Assembly: GCA_937927675.1 (NCBI GenBank)
Contig: CALBSG010000062.1
Location: 1-30,356 of the forward strand
DNA: 30,356 nt
From: an uncultured Paracoccaceae bacterium
Lineage (GTDB): Bacteria; Pseudomonadota; Alphaproteobacteria; Rhodobacterales; Rhodobacteraceae
Direction: 5' to 3'
This document shows positions 15,516-22,889 of the stretch, one piece after another; position 1 is the first letter of the stretch, and each line of letters begins with the position of its first letter. The translations under genes and the position numbers were made by a program. The notes under the pieces were generated by a model, which had not been told where the DNA came from, made no database searches, and saw only the letters and a program-made list of their open reading frames with translations.

Positions 15516-16379
15516 ATGGCATCGGGCATCAACATCCGCACCTTTTTCGAAGGCAAATGGCATGAGGGCAATATCCCCGTCATCCGGGCGGCGGATCATG
15601 GATCATGGCTTGGCTCGACCGTGTTTGATGGCGCGCGGTATTTCGACGGCATGGCCCCCGATCTCGACCTGCATTCCGCCCGCGTGAACCGCTCTGCCGA
15701 AGCGATGCTGTTGACGCCGACCATGGCCGCACAAGAGATCGAAGGCATCGCACGCGACGGCTTCAAGCTTTATGACAAGACCGCCGCCCTCTACGTCCGC
15801 CCGATGTACTGGGGGATCGAGGATGACGGCTATGGCCTTGGCCCGCATGCCGATTACACCGGCTTTGCGCTTTGCCTTGAAGAAATCCCCATGTCCGCCC
15901 CGGACAACACCACGACGCTGACCACCACCAGCTTCCGCCGTCCGGTCTTGGCCGACAACGTCACCAACGCCAAGGCGGGCTGCCTTTATCCCAACAATTA
16001 CCGGATGATCGCCGAGGCACGACGGAAGGGTTTCCAGAACGCACTGGTGGCCGATGCCAATGGCAATGTCGCCGAAAGCGCCACGGCCAATGTGTTCATC
16101 GTCAAGGACGGCGTTGCCTTTACCCCAATTGCGAACGGCACCTTCCTTGCGGGCCTGACCCGCGCGCGCCACATCAAAAACCTGCGTGCCGATGGGGTCG
16201 AGGTGGTGGAAAAGGTCATCACCTTTGACGAAGTCCGCGCCGCGGATGAGGTTTTCTTGACCGGCAATTTCAACAAGGTCAGCCGCGTCAGCCAGTTTGA
16301 CGATGTGATCTATAAATCGCACGCCATGGCGACCCGCGCGCGCGCGCTTTACTGGGATTGGGCAATGTCGAACCGTTGA
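15516..16379 (+). CDS. ilvE: Branched-chain amino acid aminotransferase (class IV)
   Basis: PLP enzyme that exchanges amino groups between glutamate and leucine, isoleucine or valine. 287 aa of the fold-type IV family, with the PLP-binding lysine most likely K153 in VTNAKAGCLYPNNYRM, the conserved glutamate in NVAESATANVFIV, and the phosphate-binding GLTRARHIK segment. The ATG follows GGGAGAG. D-amino-acid transaminase and 4-amino-4-deoxychorismate lyase share the fold, but the EGKWHEGNIPVIRAADHGSW start and length fit the alphaproteobacterial branched-chain enzyme. It stands alone between the trpS terminator and the palindromic region at 16390. Confidence 0.88.
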   Translation: MASGINIRTFFEGKWHEGNIPVIRAADHGSWLGSTVFDGARYFDGMAPDLDLHSARVNRSAEAMLLTPTMAAQEIEGIARDGFKLYDKTAALYVRPMYWGIEDDGYGLGPHADYTGFALCLEEIPMSAPDNTTTLTTTSFRRPVLADNVTNAKAGCLYPNNYRMIAEARRKGFQNALVADANGNVAESATANVFIVKDGVAFTPIANGTFLAGLTRARHIKNLRADGVEVVEKVITFDEVRAADEVFLTGNFNKVSRVSQFDDVIYKSHAMATRARALYWDWAMSNR

Positions 16380-16389
16380 GGCAGGGCGG

Positions 16390-16409
16390 CGGAAAATTAC
16401 AATTTTCCG
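16390..16409. repeat. Perfect inverted repeat, AT-rich
   Basis: CGGAAAATT-AC-AATTTTCCG is a 9-bp perfect inverted repeat with a 2-base centre, located 11 bases after the aminotransferase stop. It is much more AT-rich than its surroundings and could be a protein-binding site or a short hairpin. Confidence 0.9.
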
Positions 16410-16414
16410 GACCT

Positions 16415-16430
16415 GCGTTTTGCAAAACGC
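16415..16430. repeat. Perfect 16-bp palindrome
   Basis: GCGTTTTGCAAAACGC is its own reverse complement and lies 5 bases after the inverted repeat at 16390-16409. Together they look like a paired intergenic element. No T-tract follows. Confidence 0.9.
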
Positions 16431-16447
16431 CGCGACACCACTGAGGC

Positions 16448-16476
16448 TTGCCAGAATCTGCCCGGTCGGCAATAGT
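16448..16476 (+). promoter_or_regulatory. Candidate promoter of the universal stress protein gene
   Basis: TTGCCA (16448-16453) matches five of six -35 bases, and AATAGT (16471-16476) matches four of six -10 bases, with 17-base spacing. It would yield a short leader carrying the AGGGGAGAG ribosome-binding site. The palindromes just upstream could modulate it. Confidence 0.4.
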
Positions 16477-16496
16477 CGACCTGAAGGGGAGAGATT

Positions 16497-16952
16497 ATGC
16501 GCAAGTTTCTCGTTGTGCTGGATGACAGCCGCGAATGTCTGAATGCCATGCGGTTCGCCGCTCTCAGGGCCTCGCATACCGGGGGGGGCGTGCAGATTTT
16601 GTCCATCCTCCGGCCCGAAGATTTTCAGGGCTGGATTGGCGTGGGGGATCTGATGCGGGCCGAAGCGCGCGAGCGGATCGAGGCGCATTTCGAAGTGTTC
16701 GCCAAATGGATGCGCGACAAGAAGGGCGTGAACCCCGAATTGGTGATCCGCGAAGGGGACCCCGCGGCCGAGATCTTGGCCCAAGTCCGCGAAGACCCTG
16801 AAATCGGGGTGCTGGTGCTGGGGGCGGGAAACGACAAATCCGGCCCAGGCCCCTTGGTCACGCAAATGTCGCGCAATTCGGCCAGCCTGCCGATCCCGAT
16901 CACCATCGTGCCGGGCGAGATGAGCAAAGAACGACTGGAAAGCATCACCTGA
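16497..16952 (+). CDS. Universal stress protein family (UspA domain)
   Basis: 151-aa single-domain UspA-fold protein. It begins MRKFLVVLDDSRECLNAMRFA, with the first strand and the Asp pair that contacts nucleotide. The C-terminal nucleotide-binding loop reads GAGNDKSGPGPLVTQMSRNS, ending in IPITIVPG. This is a variant of the usual G-x2-G-x9-G-S/T motif, so ATP binding is plausible but unproven. A strong AGGGGAGAG precedes the ATG. USP proteins help survival under starvation or oxidative stress. It is probably a separate transcript from the upstream aminotransferase, given the palindromes and promoter candidate between them. Confidence 0.9.
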   Translation: MRKFLVVLDDSRECLNAMRFAALRASHTGGGVQILSILRPEDFQGWIGVGDLMRAEARERIEAHFEVFAKWMRDKKGVNPELVIREGDPAAEILAQVREDPEIGVLVLGAGNDKSGPGPLVTQMSRNSASLPIPITIVPGEMSKERLESIT

Positions 16953-17059
16953 CCCGGGCAGCCATGCGTCGGGCGGATGCTGCAAGTGCGAAATTTGCAA
17001 TGCTGCGCCCGCAAAATTCACCTATATTGATTGGGAGGGAGGCGTAACAGGAGGTCAAT

Positions 17060-17254
17060 ATGGCCCTGCAATCGCTGCCCCTCGTGAACCCCCGCCCCCA
17101 AGCCATCCCCGATGTTCCGGGCTTTGCCTATTACGACGTCGCCCTTTGGGTGCCCGGGCAAGCGCATGACGTCGCGCGCCTGACCGACGGCCCCTTTCGG
17201 GCCTCACGCGACGCGCTTGAACAGCATTTCAGCTATTTCGACACGCAGGATTGA
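17060..17254 (+). CDS. 64-aa conserved-looking hypothetical protein
   Basis: I do not recognise a family. The ORF is supported by an ideal AGGAGGT ribosome-binding site (17049-17055) 4 bases before the ATG and by coding-like composition on the same strand as its neighbours. The 64 residues are proline-rich at the N-terminus (about residues 7-20), contain FAYYDVALWVPGQ in the middle and end with LEQHFSYFDTQD. No signal peptide, membrane segment or Cys motif is visible. TATATT at 17023-17028 could be a -10 element, but no fitting -35 was found. It lies between usp and nfu, 106 bp after the former. Confidence 0.65.
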   Translation: MALQSLPLVNPRPQAIPDVPGFAYYDVALWVPGQAHDVARLTDGPFRASRDALEQHFSYFDTQD

Positions 17255-17284
17255 CCGACAATCCTTAGGCCCTAACCTTGACTC

Positions 17285-17302
17285 TGCGCCCCCTCGGGCG
17301 CA
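17285..17302 (+). terminator. Hairpin between the 64-aa gene and nfu
   Basis: TGCGCCC-CCTC-GGGCGCA is a perfect 7-bp GC-rich stem with a 4-nt loop, 30 bases after the stop of the small gene. It lacks a U-tract. It may end the upstream transcript or act with the next hairpin. Confidence 0.45.
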
Positions 17303-17304
17303 TA

Positions 17305-17323
17305 TCCGACATGAACTGTCGGA
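17305..17323 (+). promoter_or_regulatory. Leader hairpin overlapping the nfu ribosome-binding site
   Basis: TCCGACA-TGAAC-TGTCGGA is a perfect 7-bp stem whose right arm includes most of the GGAG (17321-17324) ribosome-binding site of the Nfu gene. When folded it would hide the site, which suggests translational control of the Fe-S carrier. Confidence 0.5.
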
Positions 17324-17332
17324 GATACGCAA

Positions 17333-17890
17333 ATGTTCATCCAGACCGAATCCACGCCCAACCCGGCGACGCTGAAGTTCCTGCCAGGCCAATCCGTGCT
17401 GGAGCTGGGAACGGCCGATTTCCCATCCGTCGAGGCCGCCGGAAAATCGCCGCTTGCCACCCGGATTTTCACGGTTTCGGGCGTGACAGGCGTGTTCTTT
17501 GGCACCGATTTCGTGACCGTGACCAAGGCCGATGCCGTCGATTGGGGCCATATCAAGCCCGCAATCCTTGGCGCGATCATGGAGCATTTCCAGTCTGGCC
17601 AGCCGGTCATCACGGGAGAGCAGGCCGCCGCGCATCAGGCCCATGACGGGCCGGACAGCGATATCGTCAAGCAGATCAAAGAACTGTTGGACACCCGCGT
17701 GCGCCCGGCTGTGGCGCAAGATGGCGGCGATATCACCTTCCACGGCTTTGACCGCGGTGTGGTCTATCTTCACATGAAGGGCGCCTGCGCAGGTTGCCCG
17801 TCTTCGACGCTGACGCTGAAGATGGGGATCGAGAACCTGCTGCGTCACTATATCCCCGAAGTGACTGAGGTGCGTCCGGTTGCGGCCTGA
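17333..17890 (+). CDS. nfuA: NifU-like Fe-S cluster carrier (Nfu/NfuA type)
   Basis: 185-aa iron-sulfur carrier that accepts a cluster from the scaffold and delivers it to client enzymes. The Nfu N-terminal domain covers about residues 1-87 (FIQTESTPNPATLKFLPGQ, with GVTGVFFGTDFVTVTK). The NifU C-terminal domain covers about 108-178 and has the cluster-binding Cys152-x2-Cys155 in KGACAGCPSS after VAQDGGDI. The domain order is that of mitochondrial NFU1 and alphaproteobacterial Nfu rather than E. coli NfuA, which has an A-type N-domain. The ATG at 17333 follows GGAG at 8-base spacing. The end overlaps tsaB by 11 bases. Confidence 0.93.
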   Translation: MFIQTESTPNPATLKFLPGQSVLELGTADFPSVEAAGKSPLATRIFTVSGVTGVFFGTDFVTVTKADAVDWGHIKPAILGAIMEHFQSGQPVITGEQAAAHQAHDGPDSDIVKQIKELLDTRVRPAVAQDGGDITFHGFDRGVVYLHMKGACAGCPSSTLTLKMGIENLLRHYIPEVTEVRPVAA

Positions 17891-18512
17891 AACGGTTCTG
17901 GCGCTTGACACATCGGCGGCGCATTGCGCCGCCGCTTTGCTTTTGCCCGATGGTCGGCTGCTGTCGCGTCTTGAACTGATGGACAAAGGTCAGGCCGAAC
18001 GCCTCTTGCCGCTTCTCGAAGACCTTCTGGCCGAGGCGGGCTTAGGCTGGGGGGATCTGACCCGGCTTGCCGTCGGCACCGGTCCGGGCAATTTCACCGG
18101 AGTGCGCATCGCTGTTGCCGCCGCGCGGGGGCTTGCCTTGGGTCTGGGAATTCCGGCCATCGGCGTCACCCGGTTGGAAGCGCTGGCTCACGGCCTGCCC
18201 CGCCCCTTGACCGTGATCGAAGACGCCCGCCGCGATGAGGCCTATGTGCAAGAGTTTGGCACCGAGTCCTCCACGGCGCGGTTGATCGCCCTGTCCGATG
18301 TGGCGCAGGGGCTTGCCACCCGCTTCACCACCGGATCGGCCGCCGGTCCCGATGCCCTGCCCCCAGCCCAGCCCTTGGCCGAGGCGATCGCCGTCATCGC
18401 CTCTACCCGGCCCCTACCGCAGGCCCGGCCAGCGCCCTTCTACCTGCGGGGCGCCGATGCGGCCCCCCCCGCCGACCCGCCGCCGGTGATCCTGCCCGAC
18501 CCCGTGCCATGA
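17880..18512 (+). CDS. tsaB: tRNA t6A biosynthesis protein TsaB
   Basis: Partner and scaffold of TsaD in the threonylcarbamoyl transferase complex that makes t6A at A37 of ANN-decoding tRNAs. 210 aa, ASKHA fold. It begins with LALDTSAAHCAAAL and has the hallmark VGTGPGNFTGVRIAVAAARG and a conserved Glu/Asp in VIEDARRDEAYVQ. The C-terminal third is proline-rich. No ATG or GTG fits in frame, so the TTG at 17880 inside the nfu end, with GAGG about 10 bases upstream, is the start. A C8 run lies at 18463-18470. It overlaps rimI by four bases, and tsaB-rimI pairing is common. Confidence 0.93.
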   Translation: MRPETVLALDTSAAHCAAALLLPDGRLLSRLELMDKGQAERLLPLLEDLLAEAGLGWGDLTRLAVGTGPGNFTGVRIAVAAARGLALGLGIPAIGVTRLEALAHGLPRPLTVIEDARRDEAYVQEFGTESSTARLIALSDVAQGLATRFTTGSAAGPDALPPAQPLAEAIAVIASTRPLPQARPAPFYLRGADAAPPADPPPVILPDPVP

Positions 18513-18958
18513 TGCCCGCCCCTGATATGACGGCCGCCGAAATGGCCCTTGTGCATGCGGCCGCGTTCACCACCCCACGCCCCTGGTCCGAAGCGGAAAT
18601 TGCCGAACTTCTCGCCAGCCCGCTGTGCTTTGCGCTGACCGAACCGGGCGGTTTTCTCTTGGGTCGCGTGGTTGCAGGCGAGGCCGAACTTTTGACCATC
18701 GCCGTGACCCCTGCCGCCCGGCGGCACGGGCTTGGCCGCAGATTGGTTCAAGGTTTTCTCGACAAGGCTCATGGTCAAGGCGCCGAATCGGCCTTTCTCG
18801 AGGTTGCCGCCAGCAACGACGCCGCGCGCGCGCTTTATGCAGCCGCCGGTTTCACCGCTGCGGGAAAACGCCGCGCCTATTATCAGCGCCCTGATGGAAC
18901 CACCGACGACGCGCTGATCTTGGTCAGAACCTTAATAGAACCAAGACAAGACCAATAA
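18509..18958 (+). CDS. rimI: GNAT acetyltransferase, likely RimI (ribosomal protein bS18 N-terminal alanine)
   Basis: 149-aa GNAT-fold protein. The acetyl-CoA-binding motif A is visible as AVTPAARRHGLGRRLVQ (R-x2-G-x-G type), followed by LEVAASNDAARALYAAAGF and the terminal strand KRRAYYQRPDG, which matches RimI. It starts at the ATG of an ATGA overlap with tsaB; a second ATG lies at 18512. RimI acetylates the N-terminal alanine of S18 in E. coli, and tsaB-rimI neighbours are frequent. The exact substrate here is inferred. It is the last gene of the nfu-tsaB-rimI run. Confidence 0.87.
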   Translation: MMPAPDMTAAEMALVHAAAFTTPRPWSEAEIAELLASPLCFALTEPGGFLLGRVVAGEAELLTIAVTPAARRHGLGRRLVQGFLDKAHGQGAESAFLEVAASNDAARALYAAAGFTAAGKRRAYYQRPDGTTDDALILVRTLIEPRQDQ

Positions 18959-19020
18959 CGCGCTGGATGCAGGCCAAAGCCGCGAAACCCGATGCCGCCG
19001 CGGCACCTCACAGATTCCTG

Positions 19021-19051
19021 TTGACCCTTTCGCAACGTTCCGACCTAAACT
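19021..19051 (+). promoter_or_regulatory. Candidate promoter of the nucleoside uptake operon
   Basis: TTGACC (19021-19026) matches five of six -35 bases. TAAACT (19046-19051) follows after 19 bases, or CTAAAC after 18. It lies about 75 bases upstream of the BMP gene start in the 167-bp gap after rimI. The rest of that gap shows no further feature. Confidence 0.4.
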
Positions 19052-19125
19052 GTCGGCGATCCTTCCGCACCCGACTGCTGCGGTCCTGACGGAGGGGCAT
19101 GACAGTCATAACCGGGAGAACACCT

Positions 19126-20121
19126 ATGACCCTGATGAAACATCTCGCAGGCGCTGCCGCGACCCTTGCCCTGACCGCAGGTGTTGCCACCGCCGAACCG
19201 GCGATCATCTTTGATCTTGGCGGCAAGTTCGACAAATCCTTCAACGAAGCTGCGTTTGGCGGCGCCGAGCGTTGGAAGGCCGAAACCGGCGGCACCTATA
19301 AAGAATTGGAAATGCAGGACGAAGCCCAGCGCGAACAGGCGCTGCGCCGCTTGGCCGAAGCAGGTGCCAACCCCGTGGTCATGACCGGTTTTGCCTTTGG
19401 TGACGTGCTGAACAAGGTTGCTCCCGATTTCCCGAACACCAAATTCGCCATCGTCGACATGGTTGTGGAACAGCCGAACGTGAAATCGGTGGTCTTCAAC
19501 GAACATGAAGGTTCTTACCTCGTCGGCATGATGGCAGGTATGGCCTCGAAAACCGGGACCGTCGGCTTCATCGGCGGCATGGATATTCCGCTGATCCGTA
19601 AATTCGGCTGTGGCTATGCCCAAGGCGTTCTGGCGGCCAAGGCCGACGCCAAGGTTGTTCTGAACATGACCGGCACCACCCCCGCCGCATGGAACGACCC
19701 GGTCAAAGGCGCTGAACTGGCCAAGGCCCAAAAAGCCCAAGGCGCAGATGTGATCTATGCAGCAGCTGGTGGCACTGGTGTGGGCGTTCTGCAAACCGCG
19801 GCCGACGAAGGCATCCTGTCGATCGGCGTGGACAGCAACCAGAACTACATGCACCCCGGCAAGGTTCTGACCTCGATGCTGAAGCGCGTGGACAACGCGG
19901 TTTATGAAGCCTTCAAGGAAGGTGAAAACCTGACCCCCGGCATCAACGTCATGGGTCTGGCCAATGACGGTGTGGGCTATGCGATGGACGAAAACAACGC
20001 GGCCCTCGTGACCCCGGAAATGCAGGCCGCCGTCGATGCCGCCGCCGCCAAGATCAAGTCGGGCGAAATCGTCGTGCATGACTACATGTCCGACAACACC
20101 TGCCCGGCAGCCCAGTTCTAA
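19126..20121 (+). CDS. BMP-family nucleoside-binding periplasmic protein
   Basis: Substrate-binding protein of a purine nucleoside ABC importer (BmpA/PnrA/NupA type), 331 aa. A cleavable Sec signal peptide spans residues 1 to about 23 (MTLMKHLAGAAATLALTAG, then VATA before EPAI). There is no lipobox Cys, unlike many Gram-positive BMP lipoproteins. The mature start IIFDLGGKFDKSFNEAAFGG is the BMP hallmark with ligand-contacting Asp and Asn, and VGMMAGMASKTGTVGFIGGMD is the second signature. The ATG at 19126 follows GGGAGAA. The three transporter genes and a purine-nucleoside phosphorylase downstream point to nucleosides rather than other BMP ligands. Confidence 0.93.
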   Translation: MTLMKHLAGAAATLALTAGVATAEPAIIFDLGGKFDKSFNEAAFGGAERWKAETGGTYKELEMQDEAQREQALRRLAEAGANPVVMTGFAFGDVLNKVAPDFPNTKFAIVDMVVEQPNVKSVVFNEHEGSYLVGMMAGMASKTGTVGFIGGMDIPLIRKFGCGYAQGVLAAKADAKVVLNMTGTTPAAWNDPVKGAELAKAQKAQGADVIYAAAGGTGVGVLQTAADEGILSIGVDSNQNYMHPGKVLTSMLKRVDNAVYEAFKEGENLTPGINVMGLANDGVGYAMDENNAALVTPEMQAAVDAAAAKIKSGEIVVHDYMSDNTCPAAQF

Positions 20122-20140
20122 GGCCAATCCGGTCTGACAC

Positions 20141-20169
20141 ATGCCGCGCCTGTGATCCGGGCGCGGCAT
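20141..20169 (+). other. Intercistronic stem-loop after the BMP gene
   Basis: ATGCCGCGCC (20141-20150) pairs perfectly with GGCGCGGCAT (20160-20169) around a 9-nt loop, 19 bases after the BMP stop and 75 bases before the ATPase start. Such stems between a binding-protein gene and its transporter genes usually protect the upstream message or dampen read-through, so the binding protein is made in excess. Confidence 0.7.
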
Positions 20170-20244
20170 ATTCTTCAAAGGGCCCCGCTGTCGAAGCCAC
20201 GTAAAGTGGACGGGTCCGGCGTTTCCAGACGGGGAGTGATGCGC

Positions 20245-21783
20245 ATGGGCGAAGCCCAATATGCCATTGAACTAAAAGGCATTTCGAAATCCTTCGGGCC
20301 TGTGCAGGCCAATAAGGATATCAACATCGCGGTGCCACGCGGCACCATCCACGGCATCATCGGGGAAAACGGCGCGGGGAAATCAACCCTGATGTCGATC
20401 CTTTACGGGTTTTACAAAGCCGACGCCGGGCAGATCTTTATCAACGGCAATCTCACCGCGATCCCCGACAGCCAAAGCGCCATCCGCGCCGGGATCGGCA
20501 TGGTGTTCCAGCATTTCAAGCTGGTGCAGAATTTCACGGTTCTGGAAAACGTGATCCTTGGGGCCGAAGATGGCCCGATGCTGAACACCTCGATCAGTCG
20601 CGCCCGCAAGGTGCTTGCTGATCTTGCCCGCGAGTATGAACTGGACGTAGACCCCGACGCGCTGATCGAAGACCTGTCCGTGGGCCACCAACAGCGGGTC
20701 GAGATTCTCAAGGCGCTGTATCGGCAGGCCGATATTCTTATTCTCGACGAACCCACCGGTGTTCTGACCCCGGACGAAGCGGACCACCTGTTCCGTATCC
20801 TGCGCGGCCTGAAAGAACAGGGCAAGACGGTGATCCTCATCACCCACAAACTGCGCGAGATCATGGAGGCCACCGACAATGTGTCGGTCATGCGGCGCGG
20901 CACCATGGTCGCGACGGTCAAGACCGCCGAAACCAGCCCGGAATCGTTGGCCGAACTGATGGTGGGCCGCAAGGTTCTGCTGGAGGTCGAAAAGGCCCCC
21001 GCCAAACCCGGCGATGTGGTGCTGTCGGTAAAAGACCTTCGCGTAAAGGACGACCATGGGGTTGAACGGCTGAAGGGCGTCAGCTTTGACATCCGTGCCG
21101 GCGAAATCCTTGGCATCGCCGGGGTGGCCGGGAACGGTCAGTCCGAATTGCTGGCCGCCCTCGGCGGCATGGCAAAAGCGACGGGCCAAATCACCATGAA
21201 GGGGGCCAATCTGCCGCTCTCGGGCAAAGGCGCTGACGGCCAATCACGCCGCGCCGCCGGCATCGCCCATGTGCCGGAGGACCGCCACCACCACGGGCTG
21301 ATCCTTGATTTCACGGCGTGGGAAAACATCGCCCTCGGCTATCATAACGATCCGGCCTATCAGAAAAACGCGCTGTTCATGGACAATGCCGCGCTGATTG
21401 CTGACACCGAAAAGAAGATGGCCACCTTTGATGTACGCCCACCGATTGCATCCCTGCCCGCCAAATCCTTTTCTGGCGGCAATCAGCAAAAGATCGTGGT
21501 GGCGCGTGAGATGGAGCGCAGCCCCGCACTCTTGCTGATCGGACAACCTACGCGGGGGGTGGACATCGGCGCGATCGAATTCATTCACAAGCAGATCGTC
21601 GCCCTGCGCGATGCCGGCACTGCCGTGCTGCTGGTTTCGGTCGAACTTGATGAAATCATGTCCCTTTCTGACCGTATCGCCGTAATGTTCGATGGCAAGC
21701 TCATGGGCGAACGCGACCCTGACAAGACCGACGAACGTGAACTGGGCCTGCTGATGGCTGGCATGAATAAAGGGGCCGCATGA
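20245..21783 (+). CDS. Nucleoside ABC transporter ATP-binding protein (two NBDs)
   Basis: Cytoplasmic motor of the importer, 512 aa with two fused nucleotide-binding domains like MglA/RbsA and the NupA/YufO type. NBD1: Walker A GENGAGKS (residues 40-47), signature LSVGHQQRVEI, Walker B ILILDEPTG. NBD2: degenerate Walker A GVAGNGQSE, signature SFSGGNQQK, and Walker B LLLIGQPTRGVD, where the usual Asp-Glu is Gly-Gln, so it probably does not hydrolyse ATP. The ATG at 20245 is chosen over the ATG at 20239 because GGGGAG (20231-20236) lies 8 bases before the former and only 2 before the latter. The stop overlaps the next gene (ATGA). Confidence 0.93.
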   Translation: MGEAQYAIELKGISKSFGPVQANKDINIAVPRGTIHGIIGENGAGKSTLMSILYGFYKADAGQIFINGNLTAIPDSQSAIRAGIGMVFQHFKLVQNFTVLENVILGAEDGPMLNTSISRARKVLADLAREYELDVDPDALIEDLSVGHQQRVEILKALYRQADILILDEPTGVLTPDEADHLFRILRGLKEQGKTVILITHKLREIMEATDNVSVMRRGTMVATVKTAETSPESLAELMVGRKVLLEVEKAPAKPGDVVLSVKDLRVKDDHGVERLKGVSFDIRAGEILGIAGVAGNGQSELLAALGGMAKATGQITMKGANLPLSGKGADGQSRRAAGIAHVPEDRHHHGLILDFTAWENIALGYHNDPAYQKNALFMDNAALIADTEKKMATFDVRPPIASLPAKSFSGGNQQKIVVAREMERSPALLLIGQPTRGVDIGAIEFIHKQIVALRDAGTAVLLVSVELDEIMSLSDRIAVMFDGKLMGERDPDKTDERELGLLMAGMNKGAA

Positions 21784-22889
21784 TGGACCGTTTGCCGAAA
21801 TGGGCTGATGTTGCCCTTGTGCCTTTGGTCAGCCTCTTGCTCGCCGCCGTGATTTCCGCGCTTGTCATCCTTGCCATTGGCCAAGATCCGATGGAGGCGC
21901 TGAACGTCATGGTCACCGGGGCTGTGGGGTCGTCCTACGGCTGGGGCTATACGCTGTACTACACCACCAGCTTCATCTTCACGGGTCTGGCTGTGACGAT
22001 TGCCTTCCACGCCGGCCTGTTCAACATCGGCGGTGAGGGGCAGGCCCAGCTTGGGGGGCTTGGCGTCGCATTGGCTTGCCTGTTCATTCCTTGGCCGCAT
22101 TGGTCGCTGGCGCTGATCGGGGCCGCCTTGGGTGCCGCGCTCTTTGGCGCGGCTTGGGCGGCCATCCCGGCCTATCTGCAGGCCAAACGCGGCAGCCATA
22201 TCGTCATCACCACGATCATGTTCAACTATATCGCCGCCTCGTTGATGGTGTTCATGCTGGTCGATGTGCTGCGCCCCGAAGGCCAGATGGACCCCGCAAC
22301 GGCGAACTTCCCAGAGGCAACGAACCTGCCGACGCTGAACCAGATCCCCGGTTTCAGCCTGATCTTTACCAAAGATGTGCCTGCAAACGTCACCTTTCTG
22401 ATCGCACTTGCCGCCGCTTGGGCGGTCTGGGCCATCTTGTGGCGCACGCGGCTTGGCTATCAGATCCGCGCCTTTGGCAAGCCGGGAGCAGCGGCACAAT
22501 ACGCGGGCATCAACGCCTTTCGCATCACCATGATCGCGATGCTTATGTCGGGTGGTCTTGCTGGCCTGATGGCGATCAACAACGTCATGGGCGAGGCAGA
22601 GCGCCTGCTGCAAAACTCGGCCTCCGGGGCCGGGTTCATCGGCATTGCCGTGGCTCTGATGGGCCGCAACCACCCGGTCGGCGTGGTCTTGGCAGCGGTT
22701 CTCTTTGGCTTTCTGTTTCAGGGCGGGGCGGAACTTGGGCTTTGGACCAAGATTCCGATCGAACTCAGAACCGTTGTGCAAGGTCTGGTGATCCTGTTCA
22801 CCGGGGCGTTGGATTACATGGTCCGCATCATGCTGATCCGCATCTTTGCGCTGTTCCGCACCCCCACGACCGCGAAAGGAGCCGCGTGA
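21780..22889 (+). CDS. Nucleoside ABC transporter permease 1
   Basis: 369-aa inner-membrane subunit of the BPD_transp_2 family with 8-10 hydrophobic helices. GLFNIGGEGQAQLGGLGVAL is the family hallmark, with a conserved cytoplasmic segment RAFGKPGAAAQYAGINAFR and the SASGAGFIGIAVALMG motif. The ATG overlaps the ATPase stop codon, and its own stop overlaps the next start, so all three subunits are translationally coupled. It resembles the larger permease (YufP/NupB type) of the pair. Confidence 0.93.
   Translation: MMDRLPKWADVALVPLVSLLLAAVISALVILAIGQDPMEALNVMVTGAVGSSYGWGYTLYYTTSFIFTGLAVTIAFHAGLFNIGGEGQAQLGGLGVALACLFIPWPHWSLALIGAALGAALFGAAWAAIPAYLQAKRGSHIVITTIMFNYIAASLMVFMLVDVLRPEGQMDPATANFPEATNLPTLNQIPGFSLIFTKDVPANVTFLIALAAAWAVWAILWRTRLGYQIRAFGKPGAAAQYAGINAFRITMIAMLMSGGLAGLMAINNVMGEAERLLQNSASGAGFIGIAVALMGRNHPVGVVLAAVLFGFLFQGGAELGLWTKIPIELRTVVQGLVILFTGALDYMVRIMLIRIFALFRTPTTAKGAA

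Noticed and set aside
17023..17028. TATATT as -10 of a promoter for the 64-aa gene
   Set aside because: The only TTG-type -35 (16995) is 22 bases away, which is too far for a standard promoter.
19045..20259. 404-aa minus-strand ORF
   Set aside because: Antisense shadow of the BMP binding-protein gene; no ribosome-binding site and no recognisable domain.
22076..22888. N-terminal extension of permease 2 to 593 aa
   Set aside because: Overlaps permease 1 in another frame; the true start is the ATG at 22889 after AAAGGAG.
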